Below, piece by piece: positions 34,358-44,032 of a stretch of DNA of 64,000 bases. The position numbers were made by a program, and so were the translations under genes. The notes beneath the pieces are model-generated. The model was not told the DNA's origin. It was given only the letters and a program-made list of their open reading frames with translations, and ran no database searches. The stretch is taken from contig CAJMQJ010000004.1 in the NCBI GenBank assembly GCA_905215525.1, positions 124,001 through 188,000 of the forward strand, in the 5' to 3' direction. Source of the DNA: an uncultured bacterium. GTDB taxonomy: Bacteria; Actinomycetota; Coriobacteriia; Coriobacteriales; Coriobacteriaceae. The first letter of the stretch is position 1, and every line of letters starts with the position of its first letter.

Positions 34358-35605
34358 ATGGCAGCATCCGACATGATGTCCGCCCTGATGGAGCTTTGCC
34401 AGGAGAAGCACATCGACCAGCTCTACCTGATCGACCGCCTGGAGCAGTCGCTCGCCAAGAGCTACGCCGAGATCCTGCATCTTGAGTGGGGCGCCAAGGT
34501 GACCATCGACCGCACCACCGGCAAGATCTATGTCTACCGCCTGGAGCCGATCGACGATTCCATGGACGAGGAGGGCAACTTCACCGAGTTCGAGGAGATC
34601 GACGTCACCCCCAAGAACACGAGCCGCATCGCCGCCCAGCACGCCAAGGCAGAGATCAACGCCATCGTGCGCAACTCCGCCCGCGAGCAGATCTACGAGG
34701 AGTTCTCCGGCCGCATCGGTGACCTCATCAGCGGCACCGTGCTGCAGTCCACGCCCGACTTCACGATTGTCAAGATCCGCGAGGGCGTCGAGGCCGAGCT
34801 TCCGCACTTTGACCAACGTCGTTATGAGAACGAGCGCAACGAGCGTCCGATGGGCGAGCGCTACCTGCACAATCAGCACATCAAGGCCGTGATCATCGAC
34901 GTTCGCGACCCCAACTCCAACCTGCAGCCGGTTCGTGGCGAGCACAGCCGTCCGCCGATTGTCATCTCCCGTACCCACCCCGAGCTCATGCGTCGTCTGT
35001 TTGAGCAGGAGGTGCCCGAGATCTATGAGGGCACCGTCCAGATCAAGTCGATCGCCCGCGAGCCCGGCCAGCGCTCCAAGGTCGCCGTCCACTCGCTCGA
35101 CGATCGCCTGGATCCCGTTGGCGCCTGCGTCGGCCCCAAGGGCAGCCGTGTTCGCGCCGTCGTGGGCGAGCTCCGTGGCGAGCGCGTCGACGTCATCCTG
35201 TGGGATGCCGATCCGGCCGTCTATGTCGCCAACGCCCTGTCGCCTGCCAAGGTCACCCGCGTCCTTATCGACGAGGAGAAGGCCTACGCCGGCGTTATCG
35301 TGCCCGACGACCAGCTGTCCCTCGCCATCGGCAAGGAGGGCCAGAACGCCCGCCTCGCCGCGCGCCTGACCGGTTGGCATATCGACATCAAGTCCGAGAC
35401 CCTTGCCGCCGACATCCTCAAGAACGTTCCCGTTCACGAGGAGCCCGCCGCCGACCTGATCGGTGACGAGGAGGACGAGGACGTCCGTCGCTGCGAGTTC
35501 GTGTCCGAGGACGGCATCCAGTGCCGCAACCAGGCCCGTCCCGGCTCCCGTTTCTGCGGTGTCCACGACACCGACGCCTTCGATGATGCGGAGGACCTGA
35601 TCTAG
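34358..35605 (+). CDS. nusA: Transcription factor NusA with a Cys-rich C-terminal tail
   Basis: 415 residues. N-terminal RNA-polymerase-binding domain, S1 domain (GDLISGTVLQSTPDF), and KH1/KH2 (VGACVGPKGSRVRAVVGEL; AIGKEGQNARLAARL). It modulates pausing, termination and antitermination. Odd feature: the extreme C-terminus has C379-x9-C389-x10-C400-x2-H403, a possible zinc site flanked by acidic residues. No ylxR gene, often found next, lies between nusA and infB. Confidence 0.95.
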   Translation: MAASDMMSALMELCQEKHIDQLYLIDRLEQSLAKSYAEILHLEWGAKVTIDRTTGKIYVYRLEPIDDSMDEEGNFTEFEEIDVTPKNTSRIAAQHAKAEINAIVRNSAREQIYEEFSGRIGDLISGTVLQSTPDFTIVKIREGVEAELPHFDQRRYENERNERPMGERYLHNQHIKAVIIDVRDPNSNLQPVRGEHSRPPIVISRTHPELMRRLFEQEVPEIYEGTVQIKSIAREPGQRSKVAVHSLDDRLDPVGACVGPKGSRVRAVVGELRGERVDVILWDADPAVYVANALSPAKVTRVLIDEEKAYAGVIVPDDQLSLAIGKEGQNARLAARLTGWHIDIKSETLAADILKNVPVHEEPAADLIGDEEDEDVRRCEFVSEDGIQCRNQARPGSRFCGVHDTDAFDDAEDLI

Positions 35606-35696
35606 CGCGCGGTCGCGCCGGGCTGGTCCCAGCGCATACCCCACGCTCGTTCAGTCTCTAGGCACCCAAGGTGTCAGAAAGGGTAGGTGAAGTCAT

Positions 35697-38411
35697 ATGG
35701 CAAAAGTCCGTGTGTCCACCCTGGCCAAAGAGTTCGGCATGACCTCCAAGGAACTGATGGGTCATCTCGCCGAAATGAAGATTCCCGCTAAGTCCGCTTC
35801 CTCCGCTCTGGAGGACGCCTACGTCGCTATGGTCCGCAAGCAGCTCGCCTCGGTGATCGAGGCCCGTGCCCAGGAAGTCGAGGCCGCCAAGCAGGCCGAG
35901 GAGCAGGCCGCTGCCGCCGAGGAGGCAGCACGCGCTGCCGAGGCAGAGCGCGAGCGCATCGCCGCCGAGAAGGCACGCGAGGAGGAGCGCCGCCAGTTCG
36001 CCGCCGCCCAGGCTGCCGAGGAGGCCGCCCGCGCCGAGGCCGAGGCCAAGAAGAAGGCCGAGCAGGAGCGCCTTGCCCGCGAGAAGGAGGAGGCTGCCCG
36101 CGAGGCCCAGCGCCGCGCCGTTCCCGCTTCCGACTCCGGTTCGCGTTTCCGCTCTCTGCTCGACCAGATCGCCGCACAGGAGACCGTGCTCAAGGAGAAG
36201 AAGGACGCCGAGCAGAAGGCCAAGGCCGAGCGCGCTGCCGAGCGCGGCAACCGTCGTGGCGGCAACAACGACCGTCGCGGTGGCCGTCGTAACGATCGCA
36301 ACGCCTCCGACAACAACTCCGAGCGCAACGCCTCCGAGAACCGCCCGCACAGCCATCGCACCAATGCCAGCAACAACGTCGCTGCCGGTATGGACTTCCC
36401 CAACCCCGACAAGCAGGGCAAGGGCAAGAAGCGCAAGGGCGGTCACAACAACGAAGAGGACCACTACAGCCGCATGGCTCGCGAGGCCGAGGAGTACAGC
36501 CGTGAGAAGGTGCTCGAGGAGGCTCGTGCCGCCGTCGAGGAGGCCTCTCGCGAGTCCACTGGTCGTCGCAAAAAGCGCAAGGAGAAGCGCGAGCGCGAGG
36601 CCGCAAAGGCTCAGGAAGAGCGCAAGATTGAGGAGGCGCTGGCCCAGGGCGTGAACCCCGAGGACCTCGACGCCATCAAGGTCTCCCAGGGCGTTACCGT
36701 CCAGGAGCTCGCCGAGGCGCTCGACGTTCCGGCCAACGACATCATCAAGCGCCTGTTCCTGCTGGGTACGCCGCTTACCATGACGCAGTCCATGTCCGAC
36801 GACCTTGTCGAGCTCGTTGCCGACGACTTGGGCCGTCAGATCAAGATCATCACCCCCGAGGAGGAGAACACCTTCTCGTTCTACGACGATCCCGCCGACC
36901 TTAAGCCGCGCGCCCCGGTCGTCACCGTCATGGGTCACGTCGACCACGGCAAGACGAGCCTGCTCGACGCCATCCGTCACACCGGCGTCGCTGCCGGCGA
37001 GGCGGGCGGCATTACCCAGGCCATCGGCGCTTCGCAGGTCATGATCAACGACCGCAAGATCACCTTCATCGATACCCCCGGTCACGCCACCTTTACGGCC
37101 ATGCGTGCCCGCGGCGCCAAGGTGACCGACATCGTCATCCTGATCGTGGCTGCCGACGACGGCGTCATGCCCCAGACCATCGAGTCGATCAACCACGCCA
37201 AGGCCGCCGGCGTTCCCATCGTCGTCGCCGTCAACAAGATCGATAAGCCGGGAGCCAACCCCGACCGTGTGCGTCAGGAGCTCACCGAGTACGGCGTCAT
37301 CCCCGAGGAGTGGGGCGGACAGAACATGTTCGTCAACATCTCGGCCAAGCAGAAGATCGGTATCGACGACCTTCTGGAGACCGTGCTGCTCCAGGCCGAC
37401 GTGCTCGAGCTCAAGGCCAACCCGGACACCTTTGCCTCCGGCAACGTCCTCGAGGCCAAGCTCGACAAGGGCCGCGGCTCGGTCGCTACCGTGCTCGTGA
37501 CCCGCGGTACCCTGCACGTGGGCGATACGCTGGTCGCCGGCCTTACCTACGGCCGCGTCCGCGCCATGCTCGACCCCAAGGGTCGCGCCGTCACCGAGGC
37601 CGGTCCCTCCGACGCCGTCGAGATTCTGGGTCTGCAGTCCGTGCCCAACGCCGGCGACGAGTTCCGCGTGTTCGAGGACGAGCGCGAGGCTCGCGCCCTT
37701 GCCGACGAGCGTTCGCTCAAGGCCCGTATCGAGGAGCAGAGCCGCGTGAAGCACGTCACGCTCGAGAACCTCTTCGAGACCATTGCCGACGCCGAGGTCA
37801 AGGAGCTCAACCTGATCATCAAGGCCGACGTCCAGGGCTCTATCGAGGCCCTTCAGGATTCGCTCGACAAGATGGATCAGTCCGAGGTCCGCATCAACAC
37901 GATCCACTCCGCCGTTGGTGCCATCAACGAGACCGACGTCGTCCTGGCCGACGCCTCCAACGCCATCATCATCGGCTTTGGCGTCCGTCCCGACGGTAAG
38001 GCCCGCTCCGCCGCCGAGCGTGAGGGCGTCGAGATCCGTTGCTACGACGTCATCTACAAGTGTCTCGAGGAACTCGACGCTGCCCGTATCGGCATGCTTA
38101 AGCCCACCGAGGTCGAGGTCGCCACGGGTACCGCGACCGTCCTGGACACCTTCAAGGTGCCCAAAGTCGGTATCGCCGCCGGTGTCCGCGTCGAAGAGGG
38201 CGAGATCGCCGCGACCGATTCCGTGCGTCTGGTGCGCGACGGCATCGTGGTCTTCAACGGCAAGATCGCCTCGATGCGTCACTACAAGGATGAGGCCAAG
38301 AGCCTCAAGAGCGGTTCCGAGGGCGGCATTGGCCTGGAGAACTTCCAGGACATCAAGCCCGGCGACCAGATCGAGGGTTACCGCATCGACCAGGTTGCCC
38401 GTACCGAGTAA
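35697..38411 (+). CDS. infB: Translation initiation factor IF-2
   Basis: 904 residues, long form. The N-terminal IF2N motif (KVRVSTLAKEFGMTSKELM) is followed by a Glu/Ala/Arg-rich charged helical region and an Asn/Arg-rich stretch (about 180-240), a second IF2N, then the GTPase domain with VMGHVDHGKTSLLDAI, DTPGH and NKID. Domains II-IV follow (VQGSIEAL region, RVEEGEIA). It brings fMet-tRNA to the 30S subunit. It lies between nusA and rbfA as usual. Confidence 0.97.
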   Translation: MAKVRVSTLAKEFGMTSKELMGHLAEMKIPAKSASSALEDAYVAMVRKQLASVIEARAQEVEAAKQAEEQAAAAEEAARAAEAERERIAAEKAREEERRQFAAAQAAEEAARAEAEAKKKAEQERLAREKEEAAREAQRRAVPASDSGSRFRSLLDQIAAQETVLKEKKDAEQKAKAERAAERGNRRGGNNDRRGGRRNDRNASDNNSERNASENRPHSHRTNASNNVAAGMDFPNPDKQGKGKKRKGGHNNEEDHYSRMAREAEEYSREKVLEEARAAVEEASRESTGRRKKRKEKREREAAKAQEERKIEEALAQGVNPEDLDAIKVSQGVTVQELAEALDVPANDIIKRLFLLGTPLTMTQSMSDDLVELVADDLGRQIKIITPEEENTFSFYDDPADLKPRAPVVTVMGHVDHGKTSLLDAIRHTGVAAGEAGGITQAIGASQVMINDRKITFIDTPGHATFTAMRARGAKVTDIVILIVAADDGVMPQTIESINHAKAAGVPIVVAVNKIDKPGANPDRVRQELTEYGVIPEEWGGQNMFVNISAKQKIGIDDLLETVLLQADVLELKANPDTFASGNVLEAKLDKGRGSVATVLVTRGTLHVGDTLVAGLTYGRVRAMLDPKGRAVTEAGPSDAVEILGLQSVPNAGDEFRVFEDEREARALADERSLKARIEEQSRVKHVTLENLFETIADAEVKELNLIIKADVQGSIEALQDSLDKMDQSEVRINTIHSAVGAINETDVVLADASNAIIIGFGVRPDGKARSAAEREGVEIRCYDVIYKCLEELDAARIGMLKPTEVEVATGTATVLDTFKVPKVGIAAGVRVEEGEIAATDSVRLVRDGIVVFNGKIASMRHYKDEAKSLKSGSEGGIGLENFQDIKPGDQIEGYRIDQVARTE

Positions 38412-38422
38412 GGGGTAGCGCT

Positions 38423-38833
38423 ATGAAGCAAACGCAGGCAACCCGCCGTCTGGGCGAGCAGCTTCGCGAGAAGCTCGGTTATATCCTGCTCTTTGAGGTT
38501 TCCGATCCGCGTCTCGACCTGGTTACTTTGACCGCGGTCGAGGTCGCGGTGGACCGTTCGTTCGCGCGTGTGTACGTGTCGTGCGATGCGAGCCGCTACG
38601 ACGAGGTCATGGAGGCGCTCGCAAGCGCCAAGGGCCGTATTCGCAGCCTGTTGGCTCGCTCGCTCGATTGGCGTGTCACGCCCGAGCTCGATTTTCGCAT
38701 CGATCGCTCGACCGATGAGGCCGAGCGCATCACGCGTGCGCTGGAAAACGTTCCCGCCACGCTTGCGATCGAAAAGGACGAGGACGGCTATCCGATAGCG
38801 GATGCCGCCCAGGAGGCAGCTTTAGATGACTAA
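38423..38833 (+). CDS. rbfA: Ribosome-binding factor A
   Basis: 136 residues of KH-like fold: N-terminal RRLGEQLREKLGYILLFEVSDPRL, then the VSCDA strand and LRSLLARSLDWRVTPELDFRID, with the RxxPELxF signature. It aids 30S maturation in the cold. It overlaps the next gene by 8 bp. Confidence 0.93.
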   Translation: MKQTQATRRLGEQLREKLGYILLFEVSDPRLDLVTLTAVEVAVDRSFARVYVSCDASRYDEVMEALASAKGRIRSLLARSLDWRVTPELDFRIDRSTDEAERITRALENVPATLAIEKDEDGYPIADAAQEAALDD

Positions 38834-39869
38834 TTCCGCCGACCTCGCCTCGTGCGAGTCTGCAGATATTCAGCGACGCATCCTCGAGCTCATCGAGGGT
38901 GCGTCCTCCATTGCGATTTCGGGACATACTTCTCCCGATGGCGATGCCTTGGGCTCCGTGTTGGGTCTGGGCCTTTCGCTCATGAAGTTTTTCCCCAACA
39001 AGGACATTGCGCTGCTGCTGGCAGACGATGACCCGGTTCCGCGCATCTACCGCTTTATGGAAGGCTCCGATCGCCTGGTGCCGGCATCTGCGTACACCGA
39101 CAATCCTGACCTGTTCATCTCGGTGGACGTACCGGTCGTCGAGCGTCTCAATAATTCCGCCGAGGTGCTTCGTCGCTCCAAGCATGTGGTGTGTTTCGAC
39201 CACCATCCGGCGCGTGAGGAGTTTGCCGAGCTCAGCCTGAGGCGCGTCGAAGCTGCAGCCTGCGCTATGATCATCGACCGTTTCTTGGACAATTGTGGCA
39301 TTGTCGCCCGTGATGGCGTTGCGACCTGCCTGCTTTGTGGCTTGGTTACCGATACCGGCCGTTTTCAGTACCAAAACGCCGACGCCGCCGCGTTCCATGC
39401 AGCCTCGCGTCTGGTTGCCCACGGTGCCGATCCGGCGCGTGTGGCACTCGAGGTCTACCAGAGCATGCGCGTTGAGTTTTTGCACCTCAAGTCCATCGTT
39501 ATGGGCCGCATCAAGACGGTGGCCCACGGGCGCGTCGCGTATAGCTACGCGTACCAGAGTGACCTTGAGGCGTGCGGTGTCACCTCGGATGAGTGCGACG
39601 GCCTGGTCGATGTGGTGCGCTCGGTGATGGGCGTCGAGGTCTGCCTGTTCCTGAAGGGCATTGAGGGCGATACCAAGGTGCGCGGCAACCTGCGCTCCAA
39701 GGGTGACCTCAACGTGTCCGAGATCGCTGCTGCCTTTGGCGGAGGCGGACATCCTGCTGCCGCCGGTTTCTCCAACAACGGAACGATTCTCGAGACGCTC
39801 ACCGTGGCACTTCCCATGCTGGCCGAACTGGTAGGGGAGGATCCCGCTTCGGTGACCGTCGAGCTTTAA
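38826..39869 (+). CDS. nrnA: DHH-family phosphoesterase, NrnA-like oligoribonuclease/pAp phosphatase
   Basis: 347 residues. Motifs: GHTSPDGDALGS, the D-D metal site, CFDHHP (DHH) and a DHHA1 domain ending GGGGHPAAAGF. NrnA degrades nano-RNAs and 3'-phosphoadenosine 5'-phosphate. Its place between rbfA and truB is standard in Gram-positives. It overlaps rbfA by 8 bp. Confidence 0.9.
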   Translation: MTNSADLASCESADIQRRILELIEGASSIAISGHTSPDGDALGSVLGLGLSLMKFFPNKDIALLLADDDPVPRIYRFMEGSDRLVPASAYTDNPDLFISVDVPVVERLNNSAEVLRRSKHVVCFDHHPAREEFAELSLRRVEAAACAMIIDRFLDNCGIVARDGVATCLLCGLVTDTGRFQYQNADAAAFHAASRLVAHGADPARVALEVYQSMRVEFLHLKSIVMGRIKTVAHGRVAYSYAYQSDLEACGVTSDECDGLVDVVRSVMGVEVCLFLKGIEGDTKVRGNLRSKGDLNVSEIAAAFGGGGHPAAAGFSNNGTILETLTVALPMLAELVGEDPASVTVEL

Positions 39870-39884
39870 CTTTTTGGATGGTAC

Positions 39885-40817
39885 ATGGCTCGTCGTACGC
39901 CTTCTCAACTGAATATGCTGCTCGCCGTCGATAAGCCGGTGGGCTGCACGTCCCACGATGTGGTTTCGCAATGCCGGCGCGCCCTCCATGAGCGACGCGT
40001 CGGCCATGCCGGCACGCTCGACCCCATGGCATCGGGTGTCATGGTGGTGGGCGTGGGTCAGGCCACCCGTCTGCTGGGCATGCTCACGCTCGATACCAAA
40101 AGCTATGTCGCCGACATCTCGTTTGGCGCCGAGACCAATACCGATGATGCGGAGGGCGAGGCGGTCCGCACGGTGGCTGTTGCCAACGAGCTCCGCGATC
40201 CTGCCTGTGCCCGTGAGCGCTTGGCCGCCATGCTGGGTCCGCAGATGCAGGTGCCGCCGGCGTTTTCGGCTATCTCGGTCAATGGCGTTCGCGCCTACAA
40301 GTCTGCTCGCGAGGGCAATGCGGTGGACCTACCTCCGCGCCCCGTCGAGGTCTATGCCGCCGACCTGATCGCCGTGGGAGGCGAAGGTGATACGTGTGTG
40401 TGGACCGTGGCGTTCTCAGTGAGCAAGGGTACCTATATCCGTGCGCTCGCTCGCGATTTGGGCCGCGCCTGCGAGAGCGCCGCGCACATTTCCGCGCTGC
40501 GCCGCACGGCCTCCGGTGTTGTTTCCATTGGCGCTTGTCATGCGGTCGAGGAGCTTTCTCCCGAGTCCGCGGCTGGCTTTGCCCTGGATCCCATTGCGGC
40601 CTTGGGCGCCACGCGTGTTGACTTGCCGGGCAATCTTGCCGACGACCTGCTCTGCGGCCGACGCATTCCCGTTGAGCGTGCGCTTGCCGATTTCGATTCC
40701 GCGAAGGCGCCTTTTGCGTTGGTGCTCGATGGGGGACTCAAGGCGCTTGCCCGCATCGAGGGTGGCCGCTTTGTCATGGAGCACGTGTTTCCGCAGGCAA
40801 TCGGCGGTGTTCGATGA
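39885..40817 (+). CDS. truB: tRNA pseudouridine-55 synthase
   Basis: 310 residues. It makes psi55 in the T-loop of tRNAs. Motif I DKPVGCTSHDVV, the catalytic GHAGTLDPMASGV (with the Asp nucleophile), YVADISFG and VSKGTYIRALARDLG are present. A C-terminal extension includes a PUA-like region. It overlaps ribF by 4 bp. Confidence 0.95.
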   Translation: MARRTPSQLNMLLAVDKPVGCTSHDVVSQCRRALHERRVGHAGTLDPMASGVMVVGVGQATRLLGMLTLDTKSYVADISFGAETNTDDAEGEAVRTVAVANELRDPACARERLAAMLGPQMQVPPAFSAISVNGVRAYKSAREGNAVDLPPRPVEVYAADLIAVGGEGDTCVWTVAFSVSKGTYIRALARDLGRACESAAHISALRRTASGVVSIGACHAVEELSPESAAGFALDPIAALGATRVDLPGNLADDLLCGRRIPVERALADFDSAKAPFALVLDGGLKALARIEGGRFVMEHVFPQAIGGVR

Positions 40818-41821
40818 TGTTGTCCGCTCGTGAGCTCGCGCGTATCTTTTTCGAGGGCGAGTCGGACGAGGCCCGCATCGTCACTGCCGATGCGTTTGAT
40901 GAGTGCGAGCACTTGGGTGCTGCATCGATTGCCATCGGCGTGTTCGATGGTGTGCACCGTGGACATCAGGAACTCATCGAAGCGCTTGTCCGTGATGCCC
41001 GTGCCCATGACTGCAAGGCGGTCGTGGTCACTTTCGATCCCGACCCGGACGTTGTGGTGAGTCCTTCGCCCGCTCAAAAATTGATGACGACGGCCGACCG
41101 TCTACATGCCTTGGCTCAGACCGGGGTCGATGCGGTGGTGGCCGTTCCCTTTACGCCTGAGGTTGCGGCACTCGACCATGTCGGTTTTTTCGCACTGCTA
41201 TCACGCGTGGTCTGCATTCGTTCGATTCGCGTTGGCAGCGACTTTAGGCTGGGTCGTGGCGGTGCTTCTGGTGTTGACGAGATGCGCGCCTGGGGTTCCG
41301 AGCACGGCGTTGACGTGTATGGTCACGACCTGCTTTGCGAGGGCGGTGAGGCCATTTGCGCCACCCGCATTCGTCATGAGCTGGGACATGGCCATGTGGA
41401 GCTTGCTGCTGAGTTGCTCGGCCGCCCGTATATGGTGCGTGGCAGTGTTGTTCGCGGCCGTCACGAGGGTTCTGGCATGGGCTTTCCCACGGCAAACCTG
41501 CAGGTTCCCGACGGCATTCAGGTGCCTGCCGATGGCGTGTATGAGGGTCTGGTGCTGGTCGATGACACCGCGTGGCCTGCTGCCGTTAACGTCGGCCTGC
41601 CGCCGACGTATGCCGACGACGCCGCTTCATCGCATCTCGAGGCTAACTTAATTGGTTATACGGGCGACCTGTACGGCGCTTCCGTTTCGCTGGCGTTTAC
41701 GCGCTGGCTGCGTCCCTCGCGTGTGTTCGATTCGCTGGATGAGTTGATTGCGACCGTCGAGGGTAACATCGAGGACATTCGTCACAACTTGGGTGAGCAG
41801 GGAGTGGGCATCCGTGATTAG
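40814..41821 (+). CDS. ribF: Bifunctional riboflavin kinase/FAD synthetase
   Basis: 335 residues. N-terminal nucleotidyltransferase domain: AIGVFDGVHRGHQEL, DPDP, SIRVGSDFRLGRG. C-terminal kinase domain: GRPYMVRGSVVRGRHEGSGMGFPTANL. It makes FMN then FAD from riboflavin. It overlaps dnaG by 8 bp, so the two are translationally linked. Confidence 0.95.
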   Translation: MMLSARELARIFFEGESDEARIVTADAFDECEHLGAASIAIGVFDGVHRGHQELIEALVRDARAHDCKAVVVTFDPDPDVVVSPSPAQKLMTTADRLHALAQTGVDAVVAVPFTPEVAALDHVGFFALLSRVVCIRSIRVGSDFRLGRGGASGVDEMRAWGSEHGVDVYGHDLLCEGGEAICATRIRHELGHGHVELAAELLGRPYMVRGSVVRGRHEGSGMGFPTANLQVPDGIQVPADGVYEGLVLVDDTAWPAAVNVGLPPTYADDAASSHLEANLIGYTGDLYGASVSLAFTRWLRPSRVFDSLDELIATVEGNIEDIRHNLGEQGVGIRD

Positions 41822-43922
41822 CGATGAGGAAAAAGACCAGGTACGCGCTGCGTCCGACCTAGTTGCCATCGTGCAGGAAACGGTTGAGCTCAAGCCCCGC
41901 GGCCATGAGTTTTGGGGTTGCTGCCCCTTTCATGGCGAAAAGACGCCGTCCTTCCACATTATCCCTGCCACACAGGTGTGGCATTGCTTTGGCTGCGGCG
42001 AGGGTGGCGACGTCTTCACCTATATCATGAAGCGCGAGAACTTGAGCTTTCCCGAGTCAATCCGATATTTGGCCGATCGTGCGGGTATTGAGCTGCATGA
42101 CACCGGAGATCGTCGCGAGCGCGGTACCAAGCGTGCCCGCATCTACGATCTGTGTGCCGAGACCGCCCAGTTCTACCACACCATGCTTATGCGCGGTAAG
42201 GACGGCCGTCCACGCGAGTACTTTGCCAGCCGTGGTATGGGTGGCGACGTCTGCCGCCGCTACTGCCTGGGCTTTGCACCGGGCCGCAACGCGCTGGTGT
42301 CGCACCTGTCCCAGGCGGGTTTTACCCCGCAGGAGATGATCGACGCCAACGTTGCCGTGAGCCGCGGGCGCGGGCAGCTTGCCGACCGCTTCTACGACCG
42401 CGTGATGTTTCCCATCTTTGACGAGCAGGGTCACAACATTGCCTTTGGCGGGCGCATCATGGGTGACGGCCAACCCAAGTACCTCAACACCGCCGAGACG
42501 AGCGTGTTCCATAAAAAGCGAAACCTCTACGGCTTTAATTGGGCCAAGGAGTTTATCGTCGCGCAGGATACCGCCATCGTGGTAGAGGGCTATACCGACT
42601 GCATCGCCTGTTGGGAGGCGGGGATTAAAAACGTTGTCGCTACGCTGGGCACCGCGCTCACGGAGCATCACGTCAAGACGCTCACCCGCTTTGCCAAGCG
42701 CATCGTGTATATGTTTGACGGCGATGCCGCGGGCCAGAAGGCCGCCCGTCGCGCGATTCAGTTTATCGAGCAGGATTCGATGGACCTGCGCTGCGTGGTG
42801 CTGCCTGACGGCAACGATCCCATGGAGTTCATCACGGCCCACGGCGGAGAGGAGCTGCAGAAACGCATTGACGCCGCCGAGCCGCTCATGGACTTCGTGT
42901 ACCGTTCGCTGCAGGAGTCGAGCGACATCACCACGCCGGGCGGTCGCGCCAAGGCGCTGGAGGATGCGCTCACGCTCATCTATCCGCTTCGTGACAGCTA
43001 TATGATCGATACGTACTTTATCCAGATTGCCGATCTGCTGGGTTTGGATTTGGAGACCGTGCGTGCGAGCTCGGGCCGTGTGTTTCGCGATGTCGCCAAG
43101 CGCGAGGATGCGGAACGACGTCGTGAGCAGAGCTTTGAGCGCCAGCGGGCACAGGCTGAGCGGTCCGGCGGGACGGGCAGTCGGGCGTCGAGTTCTCGCG
43201 ATGCCGGTCGCGGCGCTTGGGCATCGGGCGCGACGCCGTCGGTGTCCGCGCCGGTCGAGGAAGAGCCGTACGACTACGTCCCACTCGATGCCTACGGTGC
43301 CGCGCCCGTGGAGGTCGTCGACGATCTGCCGCCAATCGATGTGCCTGATGGTATGGGTGCTGTGCCTGTGGCTGACGGTTCGGGCGCATCGGCTGCGGCG
43401 GCGCCGATGGTTCTGACCGATCTTGAGCGCAAGTCCTTGGCAGGGGAGCGCGAGCTGTTGACGATGCTTACGAGCTACCCCGACCTGTTCCGCACGTATG
43501 CCGACCGCATCTGCTCCATCGAGTGGGTTGACCCACGTCACGAGTCCATCGCATGGGCCGTTCTGGCAACGCCGCCGGGAACCGATCCAGCAGCCTGCAT
43601 GGATGCGGCGCGCTCGGTGTGTCCCGAGGCGGCAACGCTTGTGAGTGCCGGGCGCATCTCGGCGACGAGCAAGCACCCCACCGAGACGAATATCGTTTTT
43701 ATGCTCGATACGCTCGAGCTCTACACCATCAAGCGCCGCATGCGTACCGCACAGGCCAAGCTGCGCCAGGACCGTTCGCTCGACGATGAGGCCCGCCGCG
43801 CGCTGACCGTGCAGGCCGCGCAGGATTCGCAGCGTCAACGCGAGCTGCAAAAGTCTATCGGCGGCGTGGCGGACCCGTTCCGTTTGATCGGTTTGGAGAC
43901 CGCGGGCACCGAACAGGCCTAG
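41814..43922 (+). CDS. dnaG: DNA primase
   Basis: 702 residues from GTG 41814 (GGAG about ten nt upstream); a longer ORF from 41748 is frame overlap with ribF. N-terminal zinc finger (CCPFHGEKTP, CFGCGEGGD), RNA polymerase domain (EGYTDCIA TOPRIM Glu, YMFDGDAAG DxD), then a Pro/Ala/Glu low-complexity linker (about 465-560) and a helical C-terminal domain for DnaB. It primes lagging-strand synthesis. It sits upstream of rpoD, the classic macromolecular-synthesis pairing. Confidence 0.96.
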   Translation: MISDEEKDQVRAASDLVAIVQETVELKPRGHEFWGCCPFHGEKTPSFHIIPATQVWHCFGCGEGGDVFTYIMKRENLSFPESIRYLADRAGIELHDTGDRRERGTKRARIYDLCAETAQFYHTMLMRGKDGRPREYFASRGMGGDVCRRYCLGFAPGRNALVSHLSQAGFTPQEMIDANVAVSRGRGQLADRFYDRVMFPIFDEQGHNIAFGGRIMGDGQPKYLNTAETSVFHKKRNLYGFNWAKEFIVAQDTAIVVEGYTDCIACWEAGIKNVVATLGTALTEHHVKTLTRFAKRIVYMFDGDAAGQKAARRAIQFIEQDSMDLRCVVLPDGNDPMEFITAHGGEELQKRIDAAEPLMDFVYRSLQESSDITTPGGRAKALEDALTLIYPLRDSYMIDTYFIQIADLLGLDLETVRASSGRVFRDVAKREDAERRREQSFERQRAQAERSGGTGSRASSSRDAGRGAWASGATPSVSAPVEEEPYDYVPLDAYGAAPVEVVDDLPPIDVPDGMGAVPVADGSGASAAAAPMVLTDLERKSLAGERELLTMLTSYPDLFRTYADRICSIEWVDPRHESIAWAVLATPPGTDPAACMDAARSVCPEAATLVSAGRISATSKHPTETNIVFMLDTLELYTIKRRMRTAQAKLRQDRSLDDEARRALTVQAAQDSQRQRELQKSIGGVADPFRLIGLETAGTEQA

Positions 43923-44032
43923 ATGTTGTGGTCAACCAGCGTATTCTCGCCTATATCCAGTTGTCTTTTTGGGTATAGACGTCAATGTGTGTGCTAAAGT
44001 ATTGAGTCCTGTGGACTATGAAGGGAGAATCT

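Noticed and set aside
35658..38282. 874-residue open frame antisense to infB
   Set aside because: Same cause; infB is complete with GTPase motifs, and the antisense product is Gly/Leu/Val/Asp-biased without family motifs.
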